Source of the DNA: an uncultured Clostridia bacterium
GTDB taxonomy: Bacteria; Bacillota; Clostridia; Christensenellales; Borkfalkiaceae
NCBI GenBank assembly: GCA_959605945.1
Contig: CAUHGY010000036.1
Coordinates: forward strand, 1 to 17,540
DNA length: 17,540 bases
Direction of reading: 5' to 3'
Shown here in pieces: positions 1 to 7,156 of this stretch (positions within the stretch are counted from its first letter, which is position 1; every line of letters starts with the position of its first letter). Both the position numbers and the translations under genes were made by a program. Under the pieces are notes generated by a model. It did not search any database. It was given only the letters and a program-made list of their open reading frames with translations, and was not told where the DNA came from.

Positions 1-140
1 GGATCCGCTCCGGCAAGGTCGTACGGCTCGCCGTTGATTTTTCTGACAATCTCGGTCGTGAGAGCGTCGCATATATGCAGAGACCCGCTCTCAACGTCAA
101 AAAGATAGTATCTGCCGTCAATATCGAACGTATGTACCAT
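1..140 (-). CDS. SCIFF radical SAM maturase, N-terminal fragment
   Basis: This is the first 46 codons of a gene that runs off the left edge of the window. The protein begins MVHTFDIDGRYYLFDVESGS and continues with LHICDALTTEIV. This matches the start typical of SCIFF-peptide maturases (radical SAM/SPASM enzymes such as CteB), which open with a short beta hairpin ending in a DV-x-SG-(S/A)-(V/L)-H motif. The family installs thioether crosslinks between cysteines and other residues of the SCIFF peptide. The catalytic CX3CX2C motif and the SPASM clusters would lie outside the window, so the assignment rests on the N-terminus and on the precursor gene 64 bp upstream. No clear Shine-Dalgarno is seen before the ATG at 140, so expression may be weak or coupled to the upstream hairpin region. 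Confidence 0.85.
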   Translation of the reverse strand, partial: MVHTFDIDGRYYLFDVESGSLHICDALTTEIVRKINGEPYDLAGAD

Positions 141-155
141 TTTTAAATATACAAA

Positions 156-188
156 ATCAAGGAACAGTATAATACACCGTCCCTTGAT
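156..188 (-). terminator. intercistronic hairpin between SCIFF precursor and maturase
   Basis: In the minus-strand transcript, bases 188-179 pair with 165-156 to make a 10-bp stem with a 13-nt loop. One pair is G-U, so the stem is complete in minus-strand RNA but has an A-C mismatch in plus-strand RNA. A short U-rich run (UUUG) follows. This looks like a leaky terminator or processing/stabilising hairpin that would let the precursor be made in excess over its maturase. The effect on expression is inference. Confidence 0.5.
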
Positions 189-204
189 AAAAACATTCAG
201 TTTT

Positions 205-363
205 TTATTTGTTGTTTATTTTAGACTGTTTTTCAAGTTTTTCACAGCTCTGGTTACCTACCGTGCACGACGTTTTGCATGCCGACTGGCAGGTGCTTCT
301 GCATTCGCCGCATCCCGTTTCCTTTCTTTTTGCGGGAGTTGCCACCAATTTGATTCTGTTCAT
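205..363 (-). CDS. SCIFF ranthipeptide precursor (six cysteines in forty-five)
   Basis: A 52-residue peptide with six cysteines at 18, 21, 25, 29, 33 and 40, in the almost invariant core CGECRSTCQSACKTSCTVGN. This is the SCIFF family, the substrate of the maturase encoded next door; the mature product is a ranthipeptide with thioether bridges and is widespread in Clostridia. The start at 363 is chosen because GGAGG sits 8 nt upstream. A longer reading from 435 would start inside the promoter and lacks a ribosome site. The leader is short (17 residues before the first Cys). An 11-residue lysine-rich tail (KLEKQSKINNK) follows the last Cys-Glu; from memory, most known SCIFF peptides end closer to that point. 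The function of SCIFF products is still poorly known. Confidence 0.95.
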   Translation of the reverse strand: MNRIKLVATPAKRKETGCGECRSTCQSACKTSCTVGNQSCEKLEKQSKINNK

Positions 364-406
364 TTTTAACGCCTCCGTAATTGATACTGTATTATTAACA
401 ACATAT

Positions 407-435
407 ATGATATTATATCGCATGAATTTTGTCAA
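407..435 (-). promoter_or_regulatory. promoter of the SCIFF locus
   Basis: On the minus strand a perfect -35 TTGACA (435-430) is followed by a 17-bp spacer and a -10 TATCAT (412-407). Transcription would start near 400, leaving a leader of roughly 35 nt before the SCIFF start codon. It is a strong housekeeping-type (SigA) match. Confidence 0.8.
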
Positions 436-485
436 CCCAAACGGACAAAAAAATTACGAGCGATACTGTTTTACGTTTTCCGCAG

Positions 486-1592
486 CTACGAGAAAAACCC
501 GCCGAAATACAAGAGCAGCACGATTCCTGTAACGACTGCAAGGCCGAGCAGCACCGCGGTAAGCACGCGCCAAGGCGAAACAGGGGTCTTTCCCGTCACC
601 TTTCCCGTACTGCCGTTGACATAAAAATTGTAAAGTTTCTTATTATATTTGAAATTGCCTATGTATACCGGCAGCATGACGTATTTATATGTGACGCCGT
701 CGTGCTTGGTAGAAACGTTCAGATAAGAAACAACGTCATAGGAATACTGACCGAGAATGCGCGTACGCAAGATGTTGTCAATGCTGTTTTTTGCGGTATC
801 CCAGCAAGATGCAAGCTCTTTGTCATAATGATAAGCCATAAAACCCATCAGGTATTTTTCTTCGTACTTCACGCCGTCGTTCGTGCGATAAGGCATCAGC
901 TTATTGAGATGCTGCTGATTAAAACGCGATCCCGCCGTGACAAGCAAATCGTCGAAAGAGTCGCAATATGTACCGCTTATATTTCGCCATACCGTATAAG
1001 TTTCCACCCGCCTGTTCTTGCCCGAACCGACGGTTCTGGTGTGATGTTTCCCTATTCTGCCGTAATACACGGACGTCGTCCGGCTGTCGAAAGTAAAACA
1101 CGGCGTATAAACGCCTTTAATATTTTCAGCCGAAAGCGTCTTTTTAAATTTTCTCGGGGCGAAAATACGTTTTTTTGCCCAGTTCTTGCTGAAAGATACG
1201 GCTTTTTCATCGCCGAAAGCAAAAGGTATAAGCGCGTTCGGTTTAAGCCCTGCAAGCTCTTCTGTTTTCTGAACATGCGATGTTCCGCAGAAAGGACAAA
1301 TTTTTGCCGTCTCCCCTTGTTTTAAAACAACTTTCGCACCGCAGTTGTCGCACGAAAAAACAGTTGCTTCATCGCTTTCCCATTGACGGCTGTCTGCCAG
1401 CCCGGAAAGCAGGTCAAGTTCTTCGGCTGTAACTTTATTTTCAAAGCCCTGCTTTGTGCCGCAATGTTCGCAAACAAGCATCTGTTCGTCCGGATCAAAA
1501 ATCATATTTGACCCGCAGCCGGGGCACTTTACAATTTCAGTATCTACTTTTACCTGTTCTTCGCCGTATTCGTCTGTTTCAAATTCCGCCAT
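486..1592 (-). CDS. membrane-anchored double zinc-ribbon protein, YdjG-like
   Basis: A 368-residue protein with two zinc ribbons near the N-terminus: Cys23/26 with Cys41/44, and Cys81/84 with Cys99/102. A long soluble middle region follows, then one hydrophobic segment at about 343-362 close to the C-terminus (VLTAVLLGLAVVTGIVLLLY). No signal peptide is visible, so it is probably tail-anchored with the bulk in the cytoplasm. The layout resembles Bacillus subtilis YdjG, which with YdjH and the SPFH protein YdjI links PspA to the membrane under envelope stress. Homologues are often auto-labelled TFIIB-type zinc ribbon proteins. It lies 37 bp after a DUF1858 gene and probably shares its promoter. 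The SPFH partner-like gene is just upstream at 2169-3239. Orthology to YdjG is inferred from architecture and context. A GGGAGAAG site precedes the ATG. Confidence 0.75.
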   Translation of the reverse strand: MAEFETDEYGEEQVKVDTEIVKCPGCGSNMIFDPDEQMLVCEHCGTKQGFENKVTAEELDLLSGLADSRQWESDEATVFSCDNCGAKVVLKQGETAKICPFCGTSHVQKTEELAGLKPNALIPFAFGDEKAVSFSKNWAKKRIFAPRKFKKTLSAENIKGVYTPCFTFDSRTTSVYYGRIGKHHTRTVGSGKNRRVETYTVWRNISGTYCDSFDDLLVTAGSRFNQQHLNKLMPYRTNDGVKYEEKYLMGFMAYHYDKELASCWDTAKNSIDNILRTRILGQYSYDVVSYLNVSTKHDGVTYKYVMLPVYIGNFKYNKKLYNFYVNGSTGKVTGKTPVSPWRVLTAVLLGLAVVTGIVLLLYFGGFFS

Positions 1593-1629
1593 CTGTTTAA
1601 ACTTCTCCCGTTAAAATAACAAGCACCTG

Positions 1630-1824
1630 TCAGATTTCGTTCAGCTCTTTAAGCATCTGTTCTAAATCGGTTCCGTGAACGCCTGCGGCTTCGCCGACCG
1701 TTTCGCCGTGAGCGAGTGCGCATCCGAGGCAGTGCATGCCGTGCGCCATAAGAATATCGCCGGCTTTGGGATTAATCTGCAACGCCTCAAAAATAGTTGT
1801 GTTTTCGGTTATTTTTTCCGCCAT
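1630..1824 (-). CDS. DUF1858 redox-disulfide domain protein
   Basis: A 64-residue protein matching the DUF1858 / hybrid-cluster-protein-associated family (TIGR03980 type). It shows the family's opening I-T-E-N-T-T and the signature GMHCLGCALAHGET, with Cys32 and Cys35 in a C-x-x-C arrangement. The pair could form a redox-active disulfide or bind a metal; the role of the family is not settled. Full length for the family. AAGGAG lies 8 nt before the ATG. It is first in a small operon with the zinc-ribbon membrane protein gene and is driven by a near-consensus promoter. Confidence 0.9.
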   Translation of the reverse strand: MAEKITENTTIFEALQINPKAGDILMAHGMHCLGCALAHGETVGEAAGVHGTDLEQMLKELNEI

Positions 1825-1863
1825 GGTTATATCTCCTTTTTGAAATTGTCAGCTTTTTTATTT

Positions 1864-1892
1864 ATTATATTAAAAAAACACTTATAAGTCAA
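1864..1892 (-). promoter_or_regulatory. promoter of the DUF1858 / zinc-ribbon operon
   Basis: Minus-strand -35 TTGACT (1892-1887), spacer of 17 bp, perfect -10 TATAAT (1869-1864). Transcription would start about 33 bp before the ATG. The rest of the 344-bp gap (1825-2168) holds the terminator at 2035-2084 and otherwise AT-rich sequence with no gene that I can support. Confidence 0.8.
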
Positions 1893-2034
1893 ACTGTTTG
1901 TTTGCCTTTAAATAATTTTCTTAAAAAGCGGTTTTTATACGCCAAAAGAATGTTCTTCCGGAATTTTAATTTGCAGAAAACTTCCTTTCCCGCTTAATAC
2001 TTCTTTACGCCGCATCACAGCATAATTATGTTTT

Positions 2035-2084
2035 TTCAAAAATAACGGCAGACGCACGATTTTATCTGCGCCTGCCGCGTTATT
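2035..2084 (-). terminator. intrinsic terminator of the SPFH gene
   Basis: Bases 2084-2067 pair with 2056-2041 in minus-strand RNA to give a long GC-rich stem (GGCAGGCGCA against TGCGTCTGCC) flanked by AATAA/TTATT pairing, then a run of U. It lies about 85 bp beyond the stop of the 2169-3239 gene and separates it from the DUF1858 operon. Confidence 0.75.
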
Positions 2085-2168
2085 TTATATAACTATAAAT
2101 TAAGCGTCTGAATACCTTACTTTAATTTAAGTGCCTGTTTATGCTTTAAGTTATCAATCCCCAAAAAA

Positions 2169-3239
2169 TTACAGTTTCTGACCGCATTCAGGGCAGAATT
2201 TTGCCGTGGCGGAAACCTGTGCGCCGCAATTAGAACAAAACTTTTTAGCCGGAATTTTCTCACCGCATTCAGGACAGAATTTTGCTTTCGAGCTGATTTC
2301 ATGCCCGCATTTAGGACATTTCGCTTTCGCTCCGCCGTCTCCCGCGGCAGCCGGAGCCGCCGTCTTCTGCGGTTCGGGATTGCTCGACGGACGGAAAGCG
2401 TCCGCAAACATCGAACCGATGCCCGCACCGGCGCCGAGTCCTACGCCTGCACCCATAAACGTACCGCCCATGCCGGGATTTTTAGCGGCATCCTTCATAG
2501 CTTCCGCCGCGGCGACTTTCATCATGACGTCGGTCTTGTCTCCGAGTATTCCCAGTCTGCTTCTCTCGTCGATTGCCTTTTCCACTTCCTGGGGAACAGA
2601 CATGTTCTCTATAAAAAGATTTGTCAGTTTAAGTCCGATTTCTTTAAATTTTGCCTGAATATTGGCGGTCACAATTTCATTGAATTCGGTAGTATTTCCG
2701 GCAAGGTCAAGCGCCGAAATCCTGCTCTCGCCGATTGCGTCGGTAAGCGCGGATATAAGCATGGATTTAAGCCAATCGGTAATATCGGAAGTGACGAACG
2801 ATGAGTTGGTTCCGAAAAGCTCTTTTAAGAAAATGCCCGCATCGTCAACTTTAAATGCATAAGATCCATAGCCTTTGACCCTGATCATGCCGAATTCGGG
2901 GTCGCGCATCATTATAGGATTTGCCGTCCCCCATTTGCAGCCGGTGAACTGTTTGGTGTTGACGTAATAAACGTCAACGGTAATGGGTGTTTCAAAACCG
3001 TATTTCCATCCGGCAAGCTTTGAAAGAATAGGAAATATATCGGTATTCAGGTCGTAAGTACCTGCAGGGAAAATATCGCAAATCTGCCCCTTATGAACAA
3101 AAATAGCTTCCTGAGATTCTCTGACAACCAATTTACTTTTCTGATTGACTTCTCTGCCGGCGTTTTTAAAAGGGTATTTATATACCAGTGTATTTTTACT
3201 GTCGTCCGCCCACTCGATTATTTTCAAAAAAAGAGCCAT
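2169..3239 (-). CDS. SPFH-domain protein with C-terminal zinc ribbons, YdjI-like
   Basis: A 356-residue protein. Residues about 20-240 form an SPFH (band-7-like) domain, including RESQEAIFVHKGQI near the N-terminus. A Gly/Ala-rich linker follows (about 258-283), then a 50-residue tail with four CxxC knuckles (308/311, 322/325, 335/338, 349/352), that is, two zinc ribbons. This is the family often auto-named 'virion core protein (lumpy skin disease virus)'. B. subtilis YdjI, an SPFH protein that works with YdjG/YdjH to attach PspA to the membrane, is the best-studied relative. AGGAG lies 6 nt before the ATG. It has its own promoter and terminator. The neighbouring membrane zinc-ribbon protein suggests a shared membrane-stress role; no PspA or YdjH is visible here. 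Confidence 0.85.
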   Translation of the reverse strand: MALFLKIIEWADDSKNTLVYKYPFKNAGREVNQKSKLVVRESQEAIFVHKGQICDIFPAGTYDLNTDIFPILSKLAGWKYGFETPITVDVYYVNTKQFTGCKWGTANPIMMRDPEFGMIRVKGYGSYAFKVDDAGIFLKELFGTNSSFVTSDITDWLKSMLISALTDAIGESRISALDLAGNTTEFNEIVTANIQAKFKEIGLKLTNLFIENMSVPQEVEKAIDERSRLGILGDKTDVMMKVAAAEAMKDAAKNPGMGGTFMGAGVGLGAGAGIGSMFADAFRPSSNPEPQKTAAPAAAGDGGAKAKCPKCGHEISSKAKFCPECGEKIPAKKFCSNCGAQVSATAKFCPECGQKL

Positions 3240-3278
3240 AAAATTTCTCCTGACAAAAAATTTTGTTTTACTTTATGA

Positions 3279-3307
3279 ATTATAACATAAATTTTTAAAT
3301 TTTACAA
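3279..3307 (-). promoter_or_regulatory. promoter of the SPFH gene
   Basis: Minus-strand extended -10 TGTTATAAT (TATAAT at 3284-3279) with a 17-bp spacer to a moderate -35 TTGTAA (3307-3302). It drives the YdjI-like gene and is divergent from the tRNA promoter. Confidence 0.7.
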
Positions 3308-3346
3308 TATTTTAAGCGTTTTTAGTTTTCCTTTTTAAATATTTTA

Positions 3347-3355
3347 TGATATACT
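3347..3355 (+). promoter_or_regulatory. extended -10 promoter of tRNA-Gly
   Basis: TGATATACT (TG-n-TATACT) lies 18 bp upstream of the tRNA 5' end. The -35 region is AT-rich with no good match, which fits an extended -10 promoter. Confidence 0.55.
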
Positions 3356-3373
3356 ATATTCACTGATAAGCTT

Positions 3374-3447
3374 GCAGGTGTAGTTCATCGGTAGAATAAG
3401 AGCTTCCCAAGCTTTGGAGGTGGGTTCGATTCCCATCACCTGCTCCA
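3374..3447 (+). tRNA. tRNA-Gly (anticodon CCC)
   Basis: A full cloverleaf of 74 nt. The acceptor stem GCAGGTG pairs with CACCTGC. The D stem is GTTC/GAAT and the D loop contains GG. The anticodon stem AGAGC/GCTTT encloses loop TTCCCAA, with anticodon CCC at 3406-3408. The T stem encloses TTCGATT, and a U discriminator with an encoded CCA end completes it. It reads the glycine codon GGG. It stands alone, opposite in strand to its neighbours, with its own promoter and terminator. Confidence 0.95.
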
Positions 3448-3448
3448 G

Positions 3449-3482
3449 AAAACACAGTGCCGTCGCGGCACTGTGTTTTTTT
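3449..3482 (+). terminator. intrinsic terminator of tRNA-Gly
   Basis: Starting 2 bp after the CCA end, ACACAGTGCCG pairs with CGGCACTGTGT around a TCG loop, followed by at least six T. It is a near-perfect Rho-independent terminator. The rest of the gap to 3663 is AT-rich, with a minor GTCGC/GCGAC hairpin and T run near 3521-3540 and the palindrome at 3597-3625. Confidence 0.9.
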
Positions 3483-3596
3483 GCAATCAGTGTAAAAAAA
3501 ACTTATTTCGGCTTTACCGTCGCAGCGACAGCGTTTTTTATTATTTTTTCGTACTGAAATTAACTAAGCGGCAATAAGTGTTTTATATAATACGTC

Positions 3597-3625
3597 TGCG
3601 GCGGCGGAAAATTTCCGCCGCCGCA
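3597..3625 (-). repeat. GC-rich palindrome downstream of the lipoprotein gene
   Basis: A 29-bp inverted repeat: 14-bp arms (TGCGGCGGCGGAAA and its complement) around a single base. It lies 39 bp past the lipoprotein stop, but neither strand shows a T run directly after the stem. It may still act as a Rho-independent-like terminator or as a 3' stabiliser. The function is unproven. Confidence 0.55.
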
Positions 3626-3663
3626 AAAATCTTCTTTATTTATACGATTGTCAGCCAAATTAT

Positions 3664-4527
3664 TCATTTGTTTCCGTGAAACGCCTTATCCGCTTCCCAT
3701 GTCATATCCGGCGCGACTTTAACCGACAGCATGTTTTCAAACCTGAGCAGATTTTCAGTCGGCAAACCGTCTTCAGTCGCATCCGCAACGGCGTCAGCAA
3801 GCATTTCCTTAAAATCCGCAAGCGCTTCGTCATCTTGCAAATAAATGTGTTCCAGCGCGTCACAGCCTTCCAGAAAATCGTACGAAACCGTTTGCAGCAT
3901 ATAATATCCGTATCCGGCGAAATAGACTTCTTTCAGCCCCTTACAATTGAGAAAAACGCTGCCGCTTACAGTATGGATCTGTTCGGGAAAAACCGCCGTT
4001 TCAATATAATCGAAACCGTTAAAAACACTGCCGTCCGAATTGCCTCCGGTTACCGTGCCGCCGAAACTGTTGCCGTTAAAAGGACTTTTATACGGTAAAA
4101 CCACTGTTTTCATATCAGCGTTGTCTTTTAAGTCTGTATTTGCGGCGATGGTTATTCTCGGATAATTGTCTACTTCGTCATAAAGTTCGGTAATTTCCGG
4201 GCTTATGGTGACATCGTTTTCTATCGGCTTTGAAAAATCAAAGTCATTTCCTTTATCGTCTTTCCATCCGCCGATAAAATAGACTTTTTTTCCGCCGTTA
4301 TTTATGCGCGTGATATTTTCGTAATACGCCTTGTCGATAATGCTGCCCTTGTCGAGCGTAAATTTGAAACGCGAAAAGCACCCTCCGTCACCGTTTATCG
4401 TGACGGTAACTGTTTTCGGCTCTTCTTCGCCGGACGGATTTCCACCGTCGTCTCCGCAGGCAACAAGCCCGATGGGCAGAACGCAACACAAAATAAACAC
4501 TGCCGTAACCAGCGCGATTTTTTTCAT
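3664..4527 (-). CDS. surface lipoprotein with InlB-like and BspA-type LRR regions
   Basis: A 287-residue predicted lipoprotein. A charged start (MKK) and hydrophobic segment lead to a lipobox LVAC with Cys24 as the lipidated residue. A Gly/Glu-rich linker follows. Residues about 40-110 resemble an InlB B-repeat (Listeria-Bacteroides repeat) beta module, with F-I-G-G-W and ENDVTI. Residues about 135-235 resemble BspA/LRR_5 units (TVVLPYK, IETAVFPEQIHTVSGSVFLNC, LKEVYFAG, LEHIYL). The protein should sit on the outer face of the cytoplasmic membrane; LRR_5 proteins are common in gut Clostridia and often bind surfaces, but the ligand is unknown. AGGAG lies 6 nt before the ATG. It is monocistronic. 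No enzymatic motif is visible. Confidence 0.8.
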   Translation of the reverse strand: MKKIALVTAVFILCCVLPIGLVACGDDGGNPSGEEEPKTVTVTINGDGGCFSRFKFTLDKGSIIDKAYYENITRINNGGKKVYFIGGWKDDKGNDFDFSKPIENDVTISPEITELYDEVDNYPRITIAANTDLKDNADMKTVVLPYKSPFNGNSFGGTVTGGNSDGSVFNGFDYIETAVFPEQIHTVSGSVFLNCKGLKEVYFAGYGYYMLQTVSYDFLEGCDALEHIYLQDDEALADFKEMLADAVADATEDGLPTENLLRFENMLSVKVAPDMTWEADKAFHGNK

Positions 4528-4557
4528 ATATATCTCCTAATCCATACGTTTTAATTT

Positions 4558-4563
4558 ATTATA
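4558..4563 (-). promoter_or_regulatory. -10 element of the lipoprotein gene
   Basis: A perfect minus-strand TATAAT lies 30 bp upstream of the lipoprotein ATG. No convincing -35 is found at 16-18 bp (TGATGT is the closest), so the promoter may be weak or activator-dependent. Confidence 0.4.
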
Positions 4564-4593
4564 TTGTTTCATGATACAATACATCACACCTTA

Positions 4594-4639
4594 CCGGTTT
4601 GAAGAACGGCGCCGCGATCGGCACCGCTCTTCAAACCGG
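4594..4639 (-). terminator. 21-bp hairpin at the end of the aconitase X / ene-reductase operon
   Basis: Starting 7 bp beyond the ene-reductase stop, 4639-4619 pairs with 4614-4594 around a 4-nt loop. All 21 positions pair in minus-strand RNA, two of them as G-U; on the plus strand these two are A-C mismatches. This suggests the structure works in the operon's own transcript. No U run follows, so it may block 3' exonucleases or be an atypical terminator. Confidence 0.6.
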
Positions 4640-4645
4640 CAGATA

Positions 4646-6703
4646 TCAGATTTTCATGGCAACGTCCCAGGCGCGCCACACAACTGTGCGGAGATTGCCG
4701 ACTCCGTTGCAGTCGCCCACGAGATAACTCTTTATTCCGTCGAACGCAAGCGGCGCGGGGATATACCCCACCGATGTAATGACGCTGTCCGCCGCTATTT
4801 TTTGCTGCTTGCCGTCTTTTCCGACGATAATCACCCCGTCGCCCGTAATTTCTTTGACCTTGCTTTCGAGATGAACTTCGACATTATTGTGTTCGAAGAA
4901 CTCTCTGAGATATGAAGAGTTCGCAAGGCAAACTCCCTTGACGGCGATGAGATCGTTTTTCATTTCGACGATGACGGGCGTCTTTCCCTTTTTATAAAGA
5001 TCAAGCGCGATTTCACAACCCGTAAGACCGCCGCCGACAACTACAACTTTATCGCCCACCTGTTTGGCACCGCTCAGATATTCGCACGCTTCGACGACGT
5101 TATCACCGCCTTTGAGTTTTAATCTGACGGGGCGCGAACCCGTCGCCACGACGACGCAGTCATACCCTTTGAGTTCATCTGCGCTCTTTATCTGCGTGTT
5201 GAACCGTATGTCGATTTTAAGGTCTTCCATCTCCTTTTTATACCATTTGATGAGCGCCTTATCCGCTTCCTTGAAATCGGGAGCCGCCGCCGCTACGAAA
5301 ACGCCGCCTAGTTTATCCGTCTTTTCAAAGACGGTCGGTTTATGCCCGCGCAGCGCAAGAACGCGCGCAGTCTCCATGCCTCCCACGCCGCCGCCGACAA
5401 TCGCGACTTTTTTGCTTTTGGCGGCAGGCAATATTTTATATTTTTTAGACTGCATGGTCTCGGGATTCAAAGCACAGCGCGCCATACCGGCGTTATCGGA
5501 GAGCGACTGATCGTTGCCGACGCCTTTATAGTGCGCCATGTTGAAACAGGCGTTATGGCAATGAATACACGGGCGTATTTTATCCTCTTTTCCTTCAATA
5601 GTTTTGGTGACCCATTCGGGATCGGTAAGGAACTGTCTTGCGACGCCCATGGCGTCTATTTCGCCTGCGGCAATGGCTTCCGCCGCTGTCAGCGTATCCA
5701 TCTTGCCCGCGCACACGACAGGTATGTCGACAAATTTTTTGATATGCTTGACGTCTTCGAGATTGCAGTTATTTGGCATATATGCCGGCGGATGCGCCCA
5801 ATACCAGGCATCGTATGTGCCGTTGTCGCAGTTAAGCATGTCGTAGCCGGCATCCTGCAGATATTTGGCCGCACGTTCGCTCTCTTCCATATCCCTGCCC
5901 GCTTCGGTGTATTCTTCGCCGGGCAGCGCTCCCTGCTGGAAACCGCGGGTTTTGGAAACCACGGAATAGCGGAGCGATACGGGAAAATCCTTGCCGCATT
6001 CTTTTTTGATGGCTTTTACTATTTCCACCGGAAAGCGGTATCTGTTTTCAAAACTGCCGCCGTATTCATCCGTGCGCATATTAGTATATTTCATGGTAAA
6101 CTGATCGAGCAAATAACCTTCGTGAACGGCATGAATTTCCACCCCGTCGACATCGGCTTCTTTCAACAGTTTCGCCGTTCTGGCAAAGGCTTCCACGATT
6201 TTGTTTATTTCCTTTATGGTAAGCGGACGCGACATGCAGCTTTCTTCCCAACGGTTGGGCGTCGCGCTGGCGCTGGCAGTCAGATAAGACACGTTTATGA
6301 CGGGTTTAAGGAGCGCTGCCAACAGTTTGTTGTGCGACGCCTTTACCATTATATCGTTTATGGCAAGCGATCTGCCGAATCCCGCAGTCAGCTGTATAAA
6401 CATTTTCGCGCCGGTCTTGTGAAACTCCGCCATAAATTCCTTTAATTTTTTAAATTTCGCTTTGCCCTGATAAAGCCATTTGCCGAACAGCAGATCCTTA
6501 ACCATGGCAATGCCGGGCAGAATCAGCCCGACATTGTTTTTTGCCCTTTCGAGAAGAAATTTGGCAGCTTCCTCGTCAAAATGATTGGGTTCCATCCAGC
6601 CAAAGATAGACGTACCGCCCATACTTGTCATAACGATTCTGTTCTTGATTTCGCAGTTACCAATTTTCCAGCTTGTAAAAAGCGGATTATATTTTTCGTT
6701 CAT
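4646..6703 (-). CDS. BaiCD/BaiH-type NADH:flavin ene-reductase (OYE family, FMN, 4Fe-4S, FAD)
   Basis: A 685-residue enzyme of the old yellow enzyme / 2,4-dienoyl-CoA reductase type. Residues about 5-360 form the FMN TIM barrel, with the active-site stretch HAVHEGYLLDQF (His191, His194, Tyr197) and YGGSFENR. Cys379, 382, 386 and 410 are placed to bind a 4Fe-4S cluster. Residues about 430-685 form the FAD and NAD(P) domains, with glycine motifs VGGGVGG (436) and VGGGLTG (556). Such enzymes reduce C=C bonds conjugated to a carbonyl. The start at 6703 is preferred because AAGGAG lies 6 nt upstream; an ATG at 6718 overlaps the preceding stop but has no ribosome site. It is third in an operon after both aconitase X subunits, so it may reduce the alkene they form. 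The bile-acid role of BaiCD/H should not be assumed. Confidence 0.9.
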   Translation of the reverse strand: MNEKYNPLFTSWKIGNCEIKNRIVMTSMGGTSIFGWMEPNHFDEEAAKFLLERAKNNVGLILPGIAMVKDLLFGKWLYQGKAKFKKLKEFMAEFHKTGAKMFIQLTAGFGRSLAINDIMVKASHNKLLAALLKPVINVSYLTASASATPNRWEESCMSRPLTIKEINKIVEAFARTAKLLKEADVDGVEIHAVHEGYLLDQFTMKYTNMRTDEYGGSFENRYRFPVEIVKAIKKECGKDFPVSLRYSVVSKTRGFQQGALPGEEYTEAGRDMEESERAAKYLQDAGYDMLNCDNGTYDAWYWAHPPAYMPNNCNLEDVKHIKKFVDIPVVCAGKMDTLTAAEAIAAGEIDAMGVARQFLTDPEWVTKTIEGKEDKIRPCIHCHNACFNMAHYKGVGNDQSLSDNAGMARCALNPETMQSKKYKILPAAKSKKVAIVGGGVGGMETARVLALRGHKPTVFEKTDKLGGVFVAAAAPDFKEADKALIKWYKKEMEDLKIDIRFNTQIKSADELKGYDCVVVATGSRPVRLKLKGGDNVVEACEYLSGAKQVGDKVVVVGGGLTGCEIALDLYKKGKTPVIVEMKNDLIAVKGVCLANSSYLREFFEHNNVEVHLESKVKEITGDGVIIVGKDGKQQKIAADSVITSVGYIPAPLAFDGIKSYLVGDCNGVGNLRTVVWRAWDVAMKI

Positions 6704-6714
6704 TGCAATCTCCT

Positions 6715-7155
6715 TCATTTTATTATTACGGTACCGTCCTCTTTAACTTCAAGCGTATCGCCCGTTCTGACAGTTTCCAGGAACTCTTTGCCCAGCATAT
6801 CGATAGCGATAACATCGCTGTTTTCCCAAACTTTAGCAAGCACTATACCGCTTGCGGCAAGCGAGTCGATGTGTTCGGAAAAAAGAAAACATGCAGGATT
6901 TATTTTCATGGCGCAGACTGTCTGAATGACCAGTCCGCCCGTAGTGGAACCTATCGTTATGGGCAGACACAACGCCTTTCCCGTTATGTTCAGCCCGTAA
7001 ATATCCTTGTTGTTCTGATCGGAAACGATAACTTCCTTTGCGTTTTTAAGAGCGCTCTTCTGAAAAGTAGCCAGCGTGTTGACCCCTTCGCGGGAGACAA
7101 CCGCTTCGCCCGTCCAATTGCCGCCGGCAAGAACTCTGCCTTTAAACTCTTTCAT
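6715..7155 (-). CDS. aconitase X small subunit (swivel domain, DUF126)
   Basis: A 146-residue protein matching the AcnX swivelling domain: an N-terminal FKGRVLAGG strand, a central GLNITGKALCLP and GSTTGG loop (69-74), then PACFLFSEHIDSLAASGIVLAKV. The small subunit closes over the active site of the large subunit. AcnX enzymes are Fe-S dehydratases; characterised members act on cis-3-hydroxy-L-proline or, in archaea, on phosphomevalonate. The usual Ser-rich GS-(C/S)-(T/S)-GS loop reads GSTTGG here. The start lies 1 bp after the large-subunit stop, with GGAGG inside the end of that gene, so translation is coupled. Confidence 0.9.
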   Translation of the reverse strand: MKEFKGRVLAGGNWTGEAVVSREGVNTLATFQKSALKNAKEVIVSDQNNKDIYGLNITGKALCLPITIGSTTGGLVIQTVCAMKINPACFLFSEHIDSLAASGIVLAKVWENSDVIAIDMLGKEFLETVRTGDTLEVKEDGTVIIK

Positions 7156-7156
7156 G

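Noticed and set aside
205..435. A longer 76-residue version of the SCIFF peptide
   Set aside because: Its start would lie inside the -35 element, and it has no ribosome site; the ATG at 363 has GGAGG at good spacing.
429..1325. A 298-residue open frame on the plus strand
   Set aside because: It lies wholly antisense to the zinc-ribbon membrane protein, is rich in Arg/His/Phe as shadow frames are, and has no domain-like pattern.
5342..6445. A 367-residue open frame on the plus strand
   Set aside because: Antisense to the ene-reductase, whose full-length domains and ribosome site are convincing; the composition is that of a shadow frame.
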